From Jannaschia donghaensis (GTDB lineage Bacteria; Pseudomonadota; Alphaproteobacteria; Rhodobacterales; Rhodobacteraceae), in contig NZ_CXSU01000012.1 of NCBI RefSeq assembly GCF_001403795.1, positions 123,415 to 187,414 on the forward strand: 64,000 nucleotides of DNA, read 5' to 3'. The position numbers and the translations under genes are program-made. The notes beneath the pieces are model-generated. The model searched no databases. It was not told where the DNA came from and saw nothing but the letters and a program-made list of their open reading frames with translations. Below, in pieces: positions 26,724-34,404 of this stretch; position 1 is the first letter of the stretch; each line of letters starts with the position of its first letter.

Positions 26724-27191
26724 ATGCGTACTTACGATTTTACCCCCCTCTACCGCGCCTCCGTTGGCTTCGACCGGATGGCCAATTTGCTGGACCGCGC
26801 CATGACCGCGGACACCGCGACGACCTATCCGCCCTACAATATCGAGAAGCTGGGCGAGAACGACTATCGCATCTCGATCGCTGTCGCCGGGTTTACCGAT
26901 GCCGATCTGTCGATCGAAGCACGCGAAAACCAGCTGATCTTGACGGCCCGCAAGGCCGATGCCGACGATCAGCGGACGTATCTGCACCGTGGCATCGCCA
27001 CCCGTGCGTTCGAAAAGTCGTTCCAACTGGCCGATCACGTCTCTGTCACCGGCGCGACCCATGCTGACGGGATGCTTCACATCGACCTGGTGCGCGAAGT
27101 GCCCGAGGCCCTGAAGCCGCGCCGGATCGAGATCGCCCGCGGCGCATCGGCCCCCGCCTTGGAAGGGACGTCCGAAACCGTCGAGGTCTGA
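26724..27191 (+). CDS. Small heat shock protein, Hsp20/alpha-crystallin family
   Basis: 155 residues from the ATG at 26724 (MRTYDFTPLYRASVGFDRM), with AAAGGATG as ribosome site. The alpha-crystallin domain has PPYNIEKLGENDYRISIAVAGF near the N side and YLHRGIATRAFEKSFQLADHV; this N-terminal RASVGFDRM form is the IbpA type. Acts as an ATP-independent holdase in heat or oxidative stress. The upstream sigma32-like promoter fits its role. Confidence 0.93.
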   Translation: MRTYDFTPLYRASVGFDRMANLLDRAMTADTATTYPPYNIEKLGENDYRISIAVAGFTDADLSIEARENQLILTARKADADDQRTYLHRGIATRAFEKSFQLADHVSVTGATHADGMLHIDLVREVPEALKPRRIEIARGASAPALEGTSETVEV

Positions 27192-27223
27192 GACCTGACA
27201 CAAAGCTTTCGAAATGATGCAAT

Positions 27224-27252
27224 CGCGCGTCCCCACCGGGGCGCGCGTTTTT
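27224..27252 (+). terminator. Intrinsic terminator of hsp20
   Basis: Stem CGCGCG + CCCC pairing with GGGG + CGCGCG (27224-27247, one bulged T) with ACC loop, followed by TTTTT (27248-27252). It lies 33 nt after the hsp20 stop and between convergent genes. Confidence 0.92.
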
Positions 27253-27260
27253 CTATGGCG

Positions 27261-27707
27261 TCAGCCCAACCCAAGCGAGTCGAGGATGATCCCGATGACA
27301 AGGATCGCAAGCAAAGTCATCACGATTACAGCGGCAAATTGAAAGGTGATCGCGGCTGCCCCCAAGGCGGCTCCGCCGATTACAATGCGACGCGGTTCGT
27401 GCCGGACCAATGCGATGACGGCCAGGACGACGGCAAACGCTCCGGTCACGGCGGTCCCAGTCCAGAGAATCCGGTCGATATCCCAGGGTGATGGCACCGG
27501 TGTCGGCTGGCCCAATCCGACAAGGTCCCGCAGCGCCGCTTTACCCGCTTCGGCCGCGATTTCCCCCAATGTGACCCCAACCGCGTCTTGCGGAGCGAAG
27601 GGGCCACCGAAGAAATGGAAGACCGCTAAGACAAGGGCCAGTCCCCCCAGGATCAAGCCCGCGGTACCGAAGATCCCGGCGGTGGGTTGGCGCTTCAAAT
27701 CGTCCAT
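27261..27707 (-). CDS. Small integral membrane protein, uncharacterised
   Basis: 148 residues with four hydrophobic segments: about 12-33 (IFGTAGLILGGLALVLAVF), 80-102 (LWTGTAVTGAFAVVLAVIAL), 106-125 and 127-146. A soluble stretch of about 45 residues lies between the first two. No catalytic motif seen and no family recognised. It lies 13 nt after the putative glycosyltransferase-like gene on the same strand, so it is probably in its operon. Confidence 0.6.
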   Translation of the reverse strand: MDDLKRQPTAGIFGTAGLILGGLALVLAVFHFFGGPFAPQDAVGVTLGEIAAEAGKAALRDLVGLGQPTPVPSPWDIDRILWTGTAVTGAFAVVLAVIALVRHEPRRIVIGGAALGAAAITFQFAAVIVMTLLAILVIGIILDSLGLG

Positions 27708-27720
27708 CTCGTTCTCTTCA

Positions 27721-28581
27721 TTAAAACCACTGTCCCGGCTCCATGAGCCCCAGGTCCATCAATTGTTGCGAGCGCCATTCGAAGGGTATCGATCCGTCCC
27801 ATCTGAACCCCCGAATGGCGGCGCGGGAACCGGGGTTCGTCGCAAGCGCCTTGGCCGCGCGAAACGATGCGACGGCGGCCGTCATCGAATGATGCCAAGG
27901 GCACGCGAAAGTGTTCATTTCTTCGTCGGACAGGCGGTGATCGGCCAGCAGGCGAAGTCCCTTGCGCGCCCGGAATAGCGATACTCGGTCGATGCGCCGC
28001 CGTTCCCACGGGATATGCTCTTCGAAACGCCAGCGCAGGCCTCCGAAGAAATCGAGCTGCCGGTCCATCGGTCCATCGTCGGCCCATCGGGCAAGGGCGA
28101 AATACCCCGCTTCGTCCATCCAGGCGGCATCTCTGTCGACTGCGTTGGAGCCGTTCGACAGGTCCCCCGCATAAAGATCCACGACGAAGGTCAGGATCGC
28201 GTCGCGCCGTTCTTCGGTACAGAAACGCAGCGCCTCGCCGATTCGACGCGTTTCAGCGAAGGGGTGGAACAGATATTCCGAATTGTAGAGATATCCCATC
28301 CACGCCCCGTCGGGCCGCCCGTCGATCAGGGCGTTGACGCAGGTCACCGCCAGGTTGTCGGGACGCTGGTCCAAAGACAGCCGATGGGCACCGTCGGGCA
28401 ATTCCGCCGGTATCTTGATGCCCGGCGGTACGGCCAGCACGATTTGCAGAAATCCCGCGTCGATGTGGTGGCGGATGGTCGACTCGATCTCGCAGGCATC
28501 CTCGCACAGGATCATAAGCACCGGATCCGTGCCCAGAGCGGCGGCGCGGGTGCGCAAATCCTCGGGTGAGGTGAAATTCAT
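27721..28581 (-). CDS. Uncharacterised protein, possibly glycosyltransferase-like
   Basis: 286 residues; no confident family. The segment [19 protein letters not shown] (about 36-54) resembles the first strand-helix unit of GT-A glycosyltransferases, and [19 protein letters not shown] plus [11 protein letters not shown] look like a conserved family core found in Rhodobacteraceae. A DxD-type metal motif is not obvious, so enzyme activity is unproven. Starts divergently from miaB with about 120 nt between them. Confidence 0.6.
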   Translation of the reverse strand: MNFTSPEDLRTRAAALGTDPVLMILCEDACEIESTIRHHIDAGFLQIVLAVPPGIKIPAELPDGAHRLSLDQRPDNLAVTCVNALIDGRPDGAWMGYLYNSEYLFHPFAETRRIGEALRFCTEERRDAILTFVVDLYAGDLSNGSNAVDRDAAWMDEAGYFALARWADDGPMDRQLDFFGGLRWRFEEHIPWERRRIDRVSLFRARKGLRLLADHRLSDEEMNTFACPWHHSMTAAVASFRAAKALATNPGSRAAIRGFRWDGSIPFEWRSQQLMDLGLMEPGQWF

Positions 28582-28701
28582 CGTGGCCTGCTCTCGCTTT
28601 GGGGCGCAGTCTTTCGCAATCGGCCCCGTGCCGCAACGGGGTCACGTTGCGGATGCGCCGGGCCTGCGGTATTGCCGCCACTCACTCTGTCGAGGGCCAC
28701 C

Positions 28702-30036
28702 ATGACCGCGCCGAAGAAGCTGCACATCAAGACATACGGCTGTCAGATGAATGTCTATGACAGCGAGCGGATGGCCGAGACGCTGACCGCCGGTCGGGAC
28801 GGGCCCGCCTATGAGATGACGGACCGCCCCGAAGAGGCCGACCTGATCTTGCTCAACACCTGTCACATCCGCGAAAAGGCGGCCGAGAAGGTCTATTCCG
28901 ACTTGGGCCGCTTGCGCCCCCTGCGCGATGCCAATCCCGATCTGAAGATCGGCGTCGCGGGCTGCGTGGCCCAGGCCGAAGGGGCTGAGATCATGGCGCG
29001 TCAGCCCATGGTCGATCTGGTCGTCGGGCCGCAGACCTACCACCGGCTGCCCGCGATGATGCAGAAGGTTGCCGCCGGGGAAAAGGCGCTGGATACGGAC
29101 ATGCCCGAGGAGGACAAGTTCGACCACCTCCCGCGCCTACGCACGCCGACCGCGCGGCCGACGGCGTTCCTGACGGTGCAGGAAGGCTGTGACAAGTTCT
29201 GTGCGTTTTGCGTCGTTCCCTACACCCGCGGGGCAGAGGTCAGTCGCCCGGTAGACCGGTTGCTGAGCGAGGCGCGTGACTTGGTTGCGCGCGGCGTCGC
29301 CGAGATCACGCTGCTGGGGCAGAATGTGAACGGCTATCACGGGACGGGGCCCGACGGGCGCGTATGGTCACTGGCCGATTTGATCTGGGCGCTGGACGGG
29401 ATCGATGGGTTGGAACGGATCCGTTTCACCACCAGCCATCCCAACGACATGACGGACGATCTGATCGAAGCGCATGGCACCTGTGCCAAGCTGATGCCGT
29501 ATCTGCATCTGCCGGTCCAATCGGGCAGCGATCGCATCCTCAAGGCAATGAACCGCAAGCATACGGCAGCGGAGTATGTCGCCATAATCGATCGCCTGCG
29601 CGCCGTGCGGCCCGACATGGCTCTGTCCGGTGATTTCATCGTCGGCTTCCCCGGCGAGACGGAGGCCGATTTCGAGGCGACGATGGATCTGGTTCGACGT
29701 GTTCACTACGCCGCCGCCTATTCCTTCCGCTATTCCGCCCGTCCAGGGACGCCGGCCGCGGAAAAGGAAGATGTTCCCCTTGCCGTTGCTGTCGACCGGT
29801 TGCACCGCCTTCAGGCGCTGATCACCGAGCAGCAGCACGCGACACAGGCGGCTATGGTCGGGCGCGAGACGACGGTTCTGTTCGAAAAGGCGGGCCGCAA
29901 GCCCGGACAATTGATCGGGAAGTCCGAGTATCTTCAAGCCGTCCATGCAGACGCGTCGGTCGACCTGCTGGGCGTCGTAGCCAAAGTGCGTATCATCGAG
30001 GCGAAGACGAATTCGCTGGAAGCCGTGTTGATCTGA
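28702..30036 (+). CDS. miaB: tRNA-2-methylthio-N6-dimethylallyladenosine synthase MiaB
   Basis: 444 residues from the ATG at 28702 ([17 protein letters not shown]). UPF0004 domain with three Fe-S Cys ([19 protein letters not shown]), the radical-SAM motif CDKFCAFC (CxxxCxxC) near residue 155, and a C-terminal TRAM-like domain. Adds a methylthio group to A37 of tRNAs that read UNN codons. The frame continues upstream by 30 nt, but this start fits the family. Divergent from the gene at 27721. Confidence 0.95.
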   Translation: MTAPKKLHIKTYGCQMNVYDSERMAETLTAGRDGPAYEMTDRPEEADLILLNTCHIREKAAEKVYSDLGRLRPLRDANPDLKIGVAGCVAQAEGAEIMARQPMVDLVVGPQTYHRLPAMMQKVAAGEKALDTDMPEEDKFDHLPRLRTPTARPTAFLTVQEGCDKFCAFCVVPYTRGAEVSRPVDRLLSEARDLVARGVAEITLLGQNVNGYHGTGPDGRVWSLADLIWALDGIDGLERIRFTTSHPNDMTDDLIEAHGTCAKLMPYLHLPVQSGSDRILKAMNRKHTAAEYVAIIDRLRAVRPDMALSGDFIVGFPGETEADFEATMDLVRRVHYAAAYSFRYSARPGTPAAEKEDVPLAVAVDRLHRLQALITEQQHATQAAMVGRETTVLFEKAGRKPGQLIGKSEYLQAVHADASVDLLGVVAKVRIIEAKTNSLEAVLI

Positions 30037-30164
30037 AGCGGCAGCCAATTCGGGCCTCCCTGGCCCATTGTGGCTGGCGCGCGACAATGCCTTCGGACAT
30101 TGAGATTTCGGTGCGTCGCCTCAACCCTGAAGACGGCTTTCGCTTCCGTTAATGCGGCAGGACC

Positions 30165-30240
30165 CGGATAGGTAGCGAAGTGGTAAGGCGCGATGGGACG
30201 GTGCGTCGAACACGCCGGAGCATCGACTCCGGCACCTTGC
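30165..30240 (+). pseudogene. tRNA-Gln-like sequence, probably a decayed tRNA gene
   Basis: GTAGCGAAGTGGTAAGGC at 30172-30189 differs from the common bacterial tRNA-Gln D-arm GTAGCCAAGTGGTAAGGC at one base. A stem-loop CCGGAG/CTCCGG around ATCGA at 30215-30232 sits where a T-arm would be. The acceptor ends do not pair and the anticodon and T-loops would have eight bases, so it is not a functional tRNA. The similarity may still be chance. Confidence 0.35.
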
Positions 30241-30373
30241 ATTCGGATCTCTGCCAACCGGTCCTATGCTACAAGCGGCTGTGGATAACCCTGAAATGTT
30301 GCGTGGGGGGATCATATCGGCGCCATATCTTGATATTTACCTATGCAGCGCGGTCTGAATGGTTAAACTCTCA

Positions 30374-30389
30374 TCAGGCCATCGCCTGA
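30374..30389. repeat. Inverted repeat TCAGGC-4 nt-GCCTGA
   Basis: 6-bp perfect arms with a CATC loop, 58 nt before the start at 30447. It may be an operator or leader hairpin of the exported-protein pair. Low certainty. Confidence 0.35.
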
Positions 30390-30446
30390 CCCGTTGCCTG
30401 TCGCATTCGCGATATCGTGTCGGTCGACCGGCGCTGACAGTCTTTG

Positions 30447-30800
30447 ATGAAATGGGGGGCGCTCGTGTCTCGGATCGCAACGAAAATTCTTGGGGTGGCT
30501 GCCGTGGCCCTGATGACGGCGCTGCCGGCCACGGCGCAAAACGTCGGGGACGTGGGGCAGGATAGTCGGGGGAACGTCTATACGTATGTTGTGCGCGACG
30601 GGGTCGGCGTCTGGACGCGGGGGCGCACCATCGCCGGGCCTACGACCGAGCGGCGTATCTTGGCCGAACGTTATACGCCGACGATCTGGACCGATCCCGA
30701 CGGCTGCGAACATTGGGTGATGGACGATGGGTTCGAAGGGTTCATGACGCCCCACGTGACACGCCACGGCATCCCGGTCTGCAATCGGCGGGGGCACTGA
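30447..30800 (+). CDS. Small exported protein, first of a paralogous pair
   Basis: 117 residues from the ATG at 30447. The N-terminal signal peptide (KILGVAAVALMTALPATAQ) should be cut near residue 32. The mature domain contains WTDPDGCEHWVMDDGFEG and a final Cys (RHGIPVCNRR), giving two Cys that could form a disulphide. The core is clearly related to the next gene. I do not recognise the family. The stop is 1 nt before the ATG of its neighbour, so the two are translationally coupled. Confidence 0.75.
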   Translation: MKWGALVSRIATKILGVAAVALMTALPATAQNVGDVGQDSRGNVYTYVVRDGVGVWTRGRTIAGPTTERRILAERYTPTIWTDPDGCEHWVMDDGFEGFMTPHVTRHGIPVCNRRGH

Positions 30801-30801
30801 C

Positions 30802-31110
30802 ATGACTATTTTGCGCATAATCGCCGCCACCGCCGCCATCGGTGCGCTTGCCGGATGCCTTGAAGGGGGGGAGCGGGTGGACAAGACGGTCGACCGCGGC
30901 CTGATCGGCGTTTCGTCCCTACAAGAGCTTTCGCCGGGGATCTGGGTCGATCCGCGCGGTTGCGACCACTGGCTGATCGACGACGGGGTCGAAGGATATC
31001 TGTCGGCGCGCCTGGACCGTCATGGCAAGCCGGTCTGCTCAGGTGCCGCTCCGCCTGAATACGTGACCGGTCCGTTCCGCGCCGGGCAGGACGTCAACGA
31101 CCCGAACTGA
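30802..31110 (+). CDS. Small lipoprotein, second of a paralogous pair
   Basis: 102 residues with a lipoprotein signal (lipobox LAGC, Cys at 19), so probably membrane-bound. Its domain WVDPRGCDHWLIDDGVEG followed by LDRHGKPVC matches the upstream gene (residues IW.DP.GC.HW..DDG.EG and RHG.PVC). The first protein is free in the periplasm and the second anchored, which suggests a soluble/anchored duo. Function unknown. A hairpin at 31136-31159 lies just past its stop. Confidence 0.75.
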   Translation: MTILRIIAATAAIGALAGCLEGGERVDKTVDRGLIGVSSLQELSPGIWVDPRGCDHWLIDDGVEGYLSARLDRHGKPVCSGAAPPEYVTGPFRAGQDVNDPN

Positions 31111-31135
31111 GTGTTGCCGGGATGCCAAAATGATG

Positions 31136-31159
31136 GGCCGCGGCGGAAACGTCGCGGCC
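31136..31159 (+). terminator. GC-rich hairpin after the exported-protein pair
   Basis: 10-bp stem GGCCGCGGCG/CGTCGCGGCC (one G-U pair) with a GAAA tetraloop lies 26 nt after the lipoprotein stop; only a weak TTGTTG follows. It probably ends this transcript before phoH. Confidence 0.65.
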
Positions 31160-31266
31160 TTGTTGCGTCGTGGGGGTGAAATCCCGCGCATCGCCCCCAC
31201 CTTGTCTTGAGACCGTCGCACCGGCGGTGCAGGCTTCGAGAAACGTTTTTTCAAAAGGACGATTGT

Positions 31267-32298
31267 TTGCCCACTTTGCTTGACCCGGAAGACAAGATCG
31301 CTGTCCAATTGGACTTTTCCGACAACCGTCTGATGATCGACCTCGTCGGTCCCGGCAGTGCCCATCTCGCTCAGATCGAGCAGTTAATGGGCGTTCAGAT
31401 CGTTCACCGCGGCAACACGCTGGTGGTGCACGGCGAAGCTTCTTCGGATGCGGAAAGGGTGCTCAACGCGCTCTACGCCCGGCTCGAATCCGGCAAGGAC
31501 GTCAATATGGGCGTCATCGACGCCCTGATCCGTCTGCGCGCGGAGGAAGATGTGGAAGGCACCCGCGACGGCGATCAGGAGGAGATGTTCCCCGGTCCCG
31601 CGCTGGAAATCCGCACACGCAAGAAGACGATGGAGCCGCGGACCGAGGCGCAGAAAGCCTATACCCGGGCGCTTCTGGAGAACGAGCTGACGTTCGGCAT
31701 CGGGCCAGCGGGCACCGGCAAGACCTACATCGCGGTGGCCGTCGCCGTCAGCAAGTTCATCACCGGAGAGGTCGACCGTATCATCCTGACCCGTCCCGCC
31801 GTCGAGGCGGGCGAAAAGCTGGGCTTCCTGCCCGGCACGCAGGACGAGAAGGTCGATCCTTACATGCAGCCGCTTTACGACGCGCTCAACGACTTTCTAC
31901 CGGGCAAGCAGTTGCAGAAACTGCGGGAGGATAAGCGCGTGGAAATCGCGCCACTCGCCTTCATGCGTGGGCGCACGTTGTCCAATGCGTTCGTCATTTT
32001 GGACGAGGCGCAAAACGCGACGACCATGCAGATGAAGATGTTTCTGACCCGTCTGGGGCAGGGGTCCCGCATGGCGATCACTGGCGACCGCAGCCAGGTC
32101 GACCTGCCGCGCGGCGTAACCTCGGGCCTGCGCGACGCGGAGGATCTGCTGATCGGCGTGGACGGTATCAGTTTCAATTACTTCACCGCGAAGGACGTTG
32201 TGCGTCATCCGCTGGTCGCGAAGATCATCACGGCCTACGAGGCGGCCGACGATCGCCGCGAAGCCGAGCGCGCCGCCCCGCGCGAGTGGCGTAAATGA
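31267..32298 (+). CDS. phoH: PhoH-family ATPase
   Basis: 343 residues from a TTG at 31267 preceded by AAAAGGAC; the open frame goes further up but no better start fits. An N-terminal KH-like region (LVVHGEASSDAERVLNALYARLE) precedes the P-loop domain with Walker A GPAGTGKTYIAVAVAV, Walker B NAFVILDEAQNAT and TGDRSQVDLPRG. PhoH proteins are cytosolic RNA-associated ATPases often next to ybeY, as here. It overlaps rraB by the ATGA tetranucleotide. Confidence 0.9.
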   Translation: MPTLLDPEDKIAVQLDFSDNRLMIDLVGPGSAHLAQIEQLMGVQIVHRGNTLVVHGEASSDAERVLNALYARLESGKDVNMGVIDALIRLRAEEDVEGTRDGDQEEMFPGPALEIRTRKKTMEPRTEAQKAYTRALLENELTFGIGPAGTGKTYIAVAVAVSKFITGEVDRIILTRPAVEAGEKLGFLPGTQDEKVDPYMQPLYDALNDFLPGKQLQKLREDKRVEIAPLAFMRGRTLSNAFVILDEAQNATTMQMKMFLTRLGQGSRMAITGDRSQVDLPRGVTSGLRDAEDLLIGVDGISFNYFTAKDVVRHPLVAKIITAYEAADDRREAERAAPREWRK

Positions 32299-32645
32299 GC
32301 GTTGATTACGACGTCCAGAAAGCCGAAACCGAACGGCTTTGGTCCGAGATTTCTGCCTCCCCCGGCGTCCCCTCCGAAGGCCTGCTTGATCTGCGGTTCG
32401 TGGGAGGTCCGGGCGCGGATGCGACGGAGTTCATGGGTTGGCTGGAGGATCGCGGCTACGACGTCGAATATTACCCGGTCGATCCCGATGGGGAAGATCC
32501 GGAGGACGCCGAAGAGGTAATCGAGGTGCAGACCGACACGATGACCCTCTCCGCAGAGACGATACACGCGGAAGAGCGCAAGACGACCGAGGCCGCGCTG
32601 CAATTCGGCTTTCGGCCCGACGGCTGGGGCTTCATGGGCGCGTAG
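32295..32645 (+). CDS. RraB-family protein (regulator of ribonuclease E)
   Basis: 116 residues starting at an ATG that overlaps the phoH stop (ATGA). Acidic; the segments RGYDVEYYPVDPDGEDPED and FGFRPDGWGF fit the RraB fold (family end DGWGT). RraB binds RNase E and inhibits RNA decay in enterobacteria; the role here is by homology only. The coupling to PhoH and YbeY, both RNA-metabolism proteins, supports it. Confidence 0.7.
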   Translation: MSVDYDVQKAETERLWSEISASPGVPSEGLLDLRFVGGPGADATEFMGWLEDRGYDVEYYPVDPDGEDPEDAEEVIEVQTDTMTLSAETIHAEERKTTEAALQFGFRPDGWGFMGA

Positions 32646-33004
32646 ACAGCCATGCGCCGTCCCGATCGGTTGAACCCTTCCATCGCGGCAGTAAGCGTAT
32701 GGGGAACGGCGACCGTCACGTGGGGTACGAAGACCACTGTTGGTATAGCGCCGGGGGCTACAAACGGGACATCGGCCGCGTGTCGGGTTCGCGGGACGAC
32801 CCAGATCGCCATGCGCAAAGGCGGCGACGGCAGGATAGATATGGCGGCGGCGGATGGGGCCGAAACCGACGCTCTCTTTGCATTCGTGACGAACATTTGT
32901 AATCGATCCAATCCGATCCTCCGCTGTTACCTCCGGACCGGGACAAAAAATGGTGATGATTTGATCGACGATCCCAAACCCGCCCGCTTTTTCGGCATCG
33001 CACC
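32646..33004. other. 359-nt gap between rraB and ybeY
   Basis: No gene that I can support. A small frame at 32699-32902 (+) would give a 67-residue Arg/Gly-rich peptide (GSRDDPDRHAQRRRRQD) starting at an ATG; another overlapping frame runs 32652-33008. Neither has a ribosome site or family features. The gap is unusual inside an otherwise tight gene row and could hold the ybeY promoter. Confidence 0.4.
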
Positions 33005-33475
33005 ATGACGATGGTCGACGTGATCGTCGAGGACTCCCGTTGGGTCGATCTGGATCGTTGGGCGCAAATCGCAGTGCCCGCCACCCTGTCCGCCGTCGAT
33101 GTCCCGGCGGATTGCGAGGTTGCCGTCTTGGGCTGCGACGATGCGCACATTGCAGTGCTGAACGCGGATTTCCGGGGCAAGGCCACGCCGACCAATGTCT
33201 TGTCGTGGCCATCGGAATCGCGCGTGCCGGGACAGGCCCCCTCGGACCCTGAATTGGGCGATATCGCCATCGCTTGGGACACCTGCGCGCGGGAAGCCGC
33301 CGAGCAGGGCAAGCCACTGGAAGCGCACGTCATTCACCTGCTGATCCATGCCACGTTGCACCTTCTGGGCCATGACCACTTGGAAGATGGGGAAGCGGCG
33401 CGTATGGAAATGATCGAAATCTGCATTCTAAGGGGTTTGGGTTTTCCCGATCCGTACAATTCTGATACGGTCTGA
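33005..33475 (+). CDS. ybeY: Endoribonuclease YbeY
   Basis: 156 residues. The metal-binding motif HLLIHATLHLLGHDH carries the three zinc ligands in the HxxxHxxxxxH pattern. YbeY is a 16S rRNA 3-prime maturation and ribosome quality-control ribonuclease. It is followed 47 nt downstream by corC and lnt, an order conserved in many Proteobacteria. Confidence 0.95.
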   Translation: MTMVDVIVEDSRWVDLDRWAQIAVPATLSAVDVPADCEVAVLGCDDAHIAVLNADFRGKATPTNVLSWPSESRVPGQAPSDPELGDIAIAWDTCAREAAEQGKPLEAHVIHLLIHATLHLLGHDHLEDGEAARMEMIEICILRGLGFPDPYNSDTV

Positions 33476-33522
33476 GGGCGCGGAACATTTTTCCGCATCG
33501 ATGAAAGGGGCCACCGGGTCCG

Positions 33523-34401
33523 ATGGACAACGACGGATCGTCTAGGGCCGCGCCAGGCGCGCCGGACGGAAACACTTCGACGGATGCCCCGATAGGCGCG
33601 CGTCCTGGATTCATAACCCGCGTGTTCGGCGGCTTCATGGCCGAACCCGATGGCCAGAAGAACACCGATACCCCACTCGACGCACGCCCGATGCCGGGCC
33701 TTCTTAACCTGCGGCTCAAGCGGTTGGACGATGTTCTGATTCCCCGCGCCGAGATCGTGGCCGTGCCAATCGACATCTCCCTTCCGGACCTCGTGTCCAA
33801 ATTCCGCGACAGCGGGAACACCCGCCTTCCGGTCTTCGACACGACGCTGGACGAACCTTTGGGTATGATCCACCTCAAGGACGTCGCATTGAACCATGGG
33901 TTCAACGGCGACCGTGACAAGCCGTTCGAGATGAAGCCTTTGTTGCGCGGCCTGATCTATGCTCCGCCGTCGATGCCCATCGGCGTGCTTCTGACCAAGA
34001 TGCAGACGCAGCGCATCCATATGGCGCTGGTGATCGACGAATACGGCGGTGTCGACGGCCTTGTGACATTGGAGGATCTGATCGAGCAGGTCATCGGCGA
34101 GATCGAGGACGAGCACGATCAGGAAGAAGGCAAGTTCTGGCGGCAGGAGAAATCCGGCTGCTATCTGGCGCTGGCCCGTACGCCCATCGATGACTTCCAG
34201 GAGGAGATCGGCTTCCGCCTTGTCGATGCCGAGGACGAGGAAGAGATCGACACTCTTGGCGGCCTGGTCTTTATGATGGCTGGCCGCGTGCCCGAACGCG
34301 GGGAGGTCATTCCCCACCCGTCGGGCGCGGAGATCGAGGTCGTGGACGCTGATCCCCGCCGGATCAAGCGCCTGCGCCTGCGGATGCCGCAAGCCGCCTG
34401 A
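33523..34401 (+). CDS. corC: CorC/YbeX-type CBS-domain protein
   Basis: 292 residues without membrane segments. Two CBS domains (about 75-190; e.g. IPRAEIVAVPIDISLPDLVSKFRDSGNTRLPV and HMALVIDEYGGVDGLVTLEDLIEQVIGEI) and the C-terminal CorC_HlyC transporter-associated domain. Known relatives modulate CorA Mg/Co transport or ribosome assembly (YbeX). Lacks the DUF21 transmembrane domain of true CorB-like exporters. Followed by lnt after 3 nt. Confidence 0.9.
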   Translation: MDNDGSSRAAPGAPDGNTSTDAPIGARPGFITRVFGGFMAEPDGQKNTDTPLDARPMPGLLNLRLKRLDDVLIPRAEIVAVPIDISLPDLVSKFRDSGNTRLPVFDTTLDEPLGMIHLKDVALNHGFNGDRDKPFEMKPLLRGLIYAPPSMPIGVLLTKMQTQRIHMALVIDEYGGVDGLVTLEDLIEQVIGEIEDEHDQEEGKFWRQEKSGCYLALARTPIDDFQEEIGFRLVDAEDEEEIDTLGGLVFMMAGRVPERGEVIPHPSGAEIEVVDADPRRIKRLRLRMPQAA

Positions 34402-34404
34402 TCC

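Larger units (their letters stand above)
30037..30446. other. 410-nt intergenic region with tRNA-Gln-like relic and palindromes
   Basis: No credible protein gene. It holds a tRNA-like block at 30165-30240, a local AT-rich stretch (30280-30370), a near palindrome ATATCGGCGCCATAT at about 30328-30342, and the inverted repeat TCAGGC/GCCTGA at 30374-30389. The right end should contain the promoter of the exported-protein pair. Confidence 0.5.

Noticed and set aside
30165-30240. Functional tRNA gene
   Set aside because: The acceptor stem does not pair and loop sizes are wrong, so at most a relic.
32652-33008. 118-codon + frame between rraB and ybeY
   Set aside because: No ribosome site, odd composition and overlaps the ybeY start; insufficient support.
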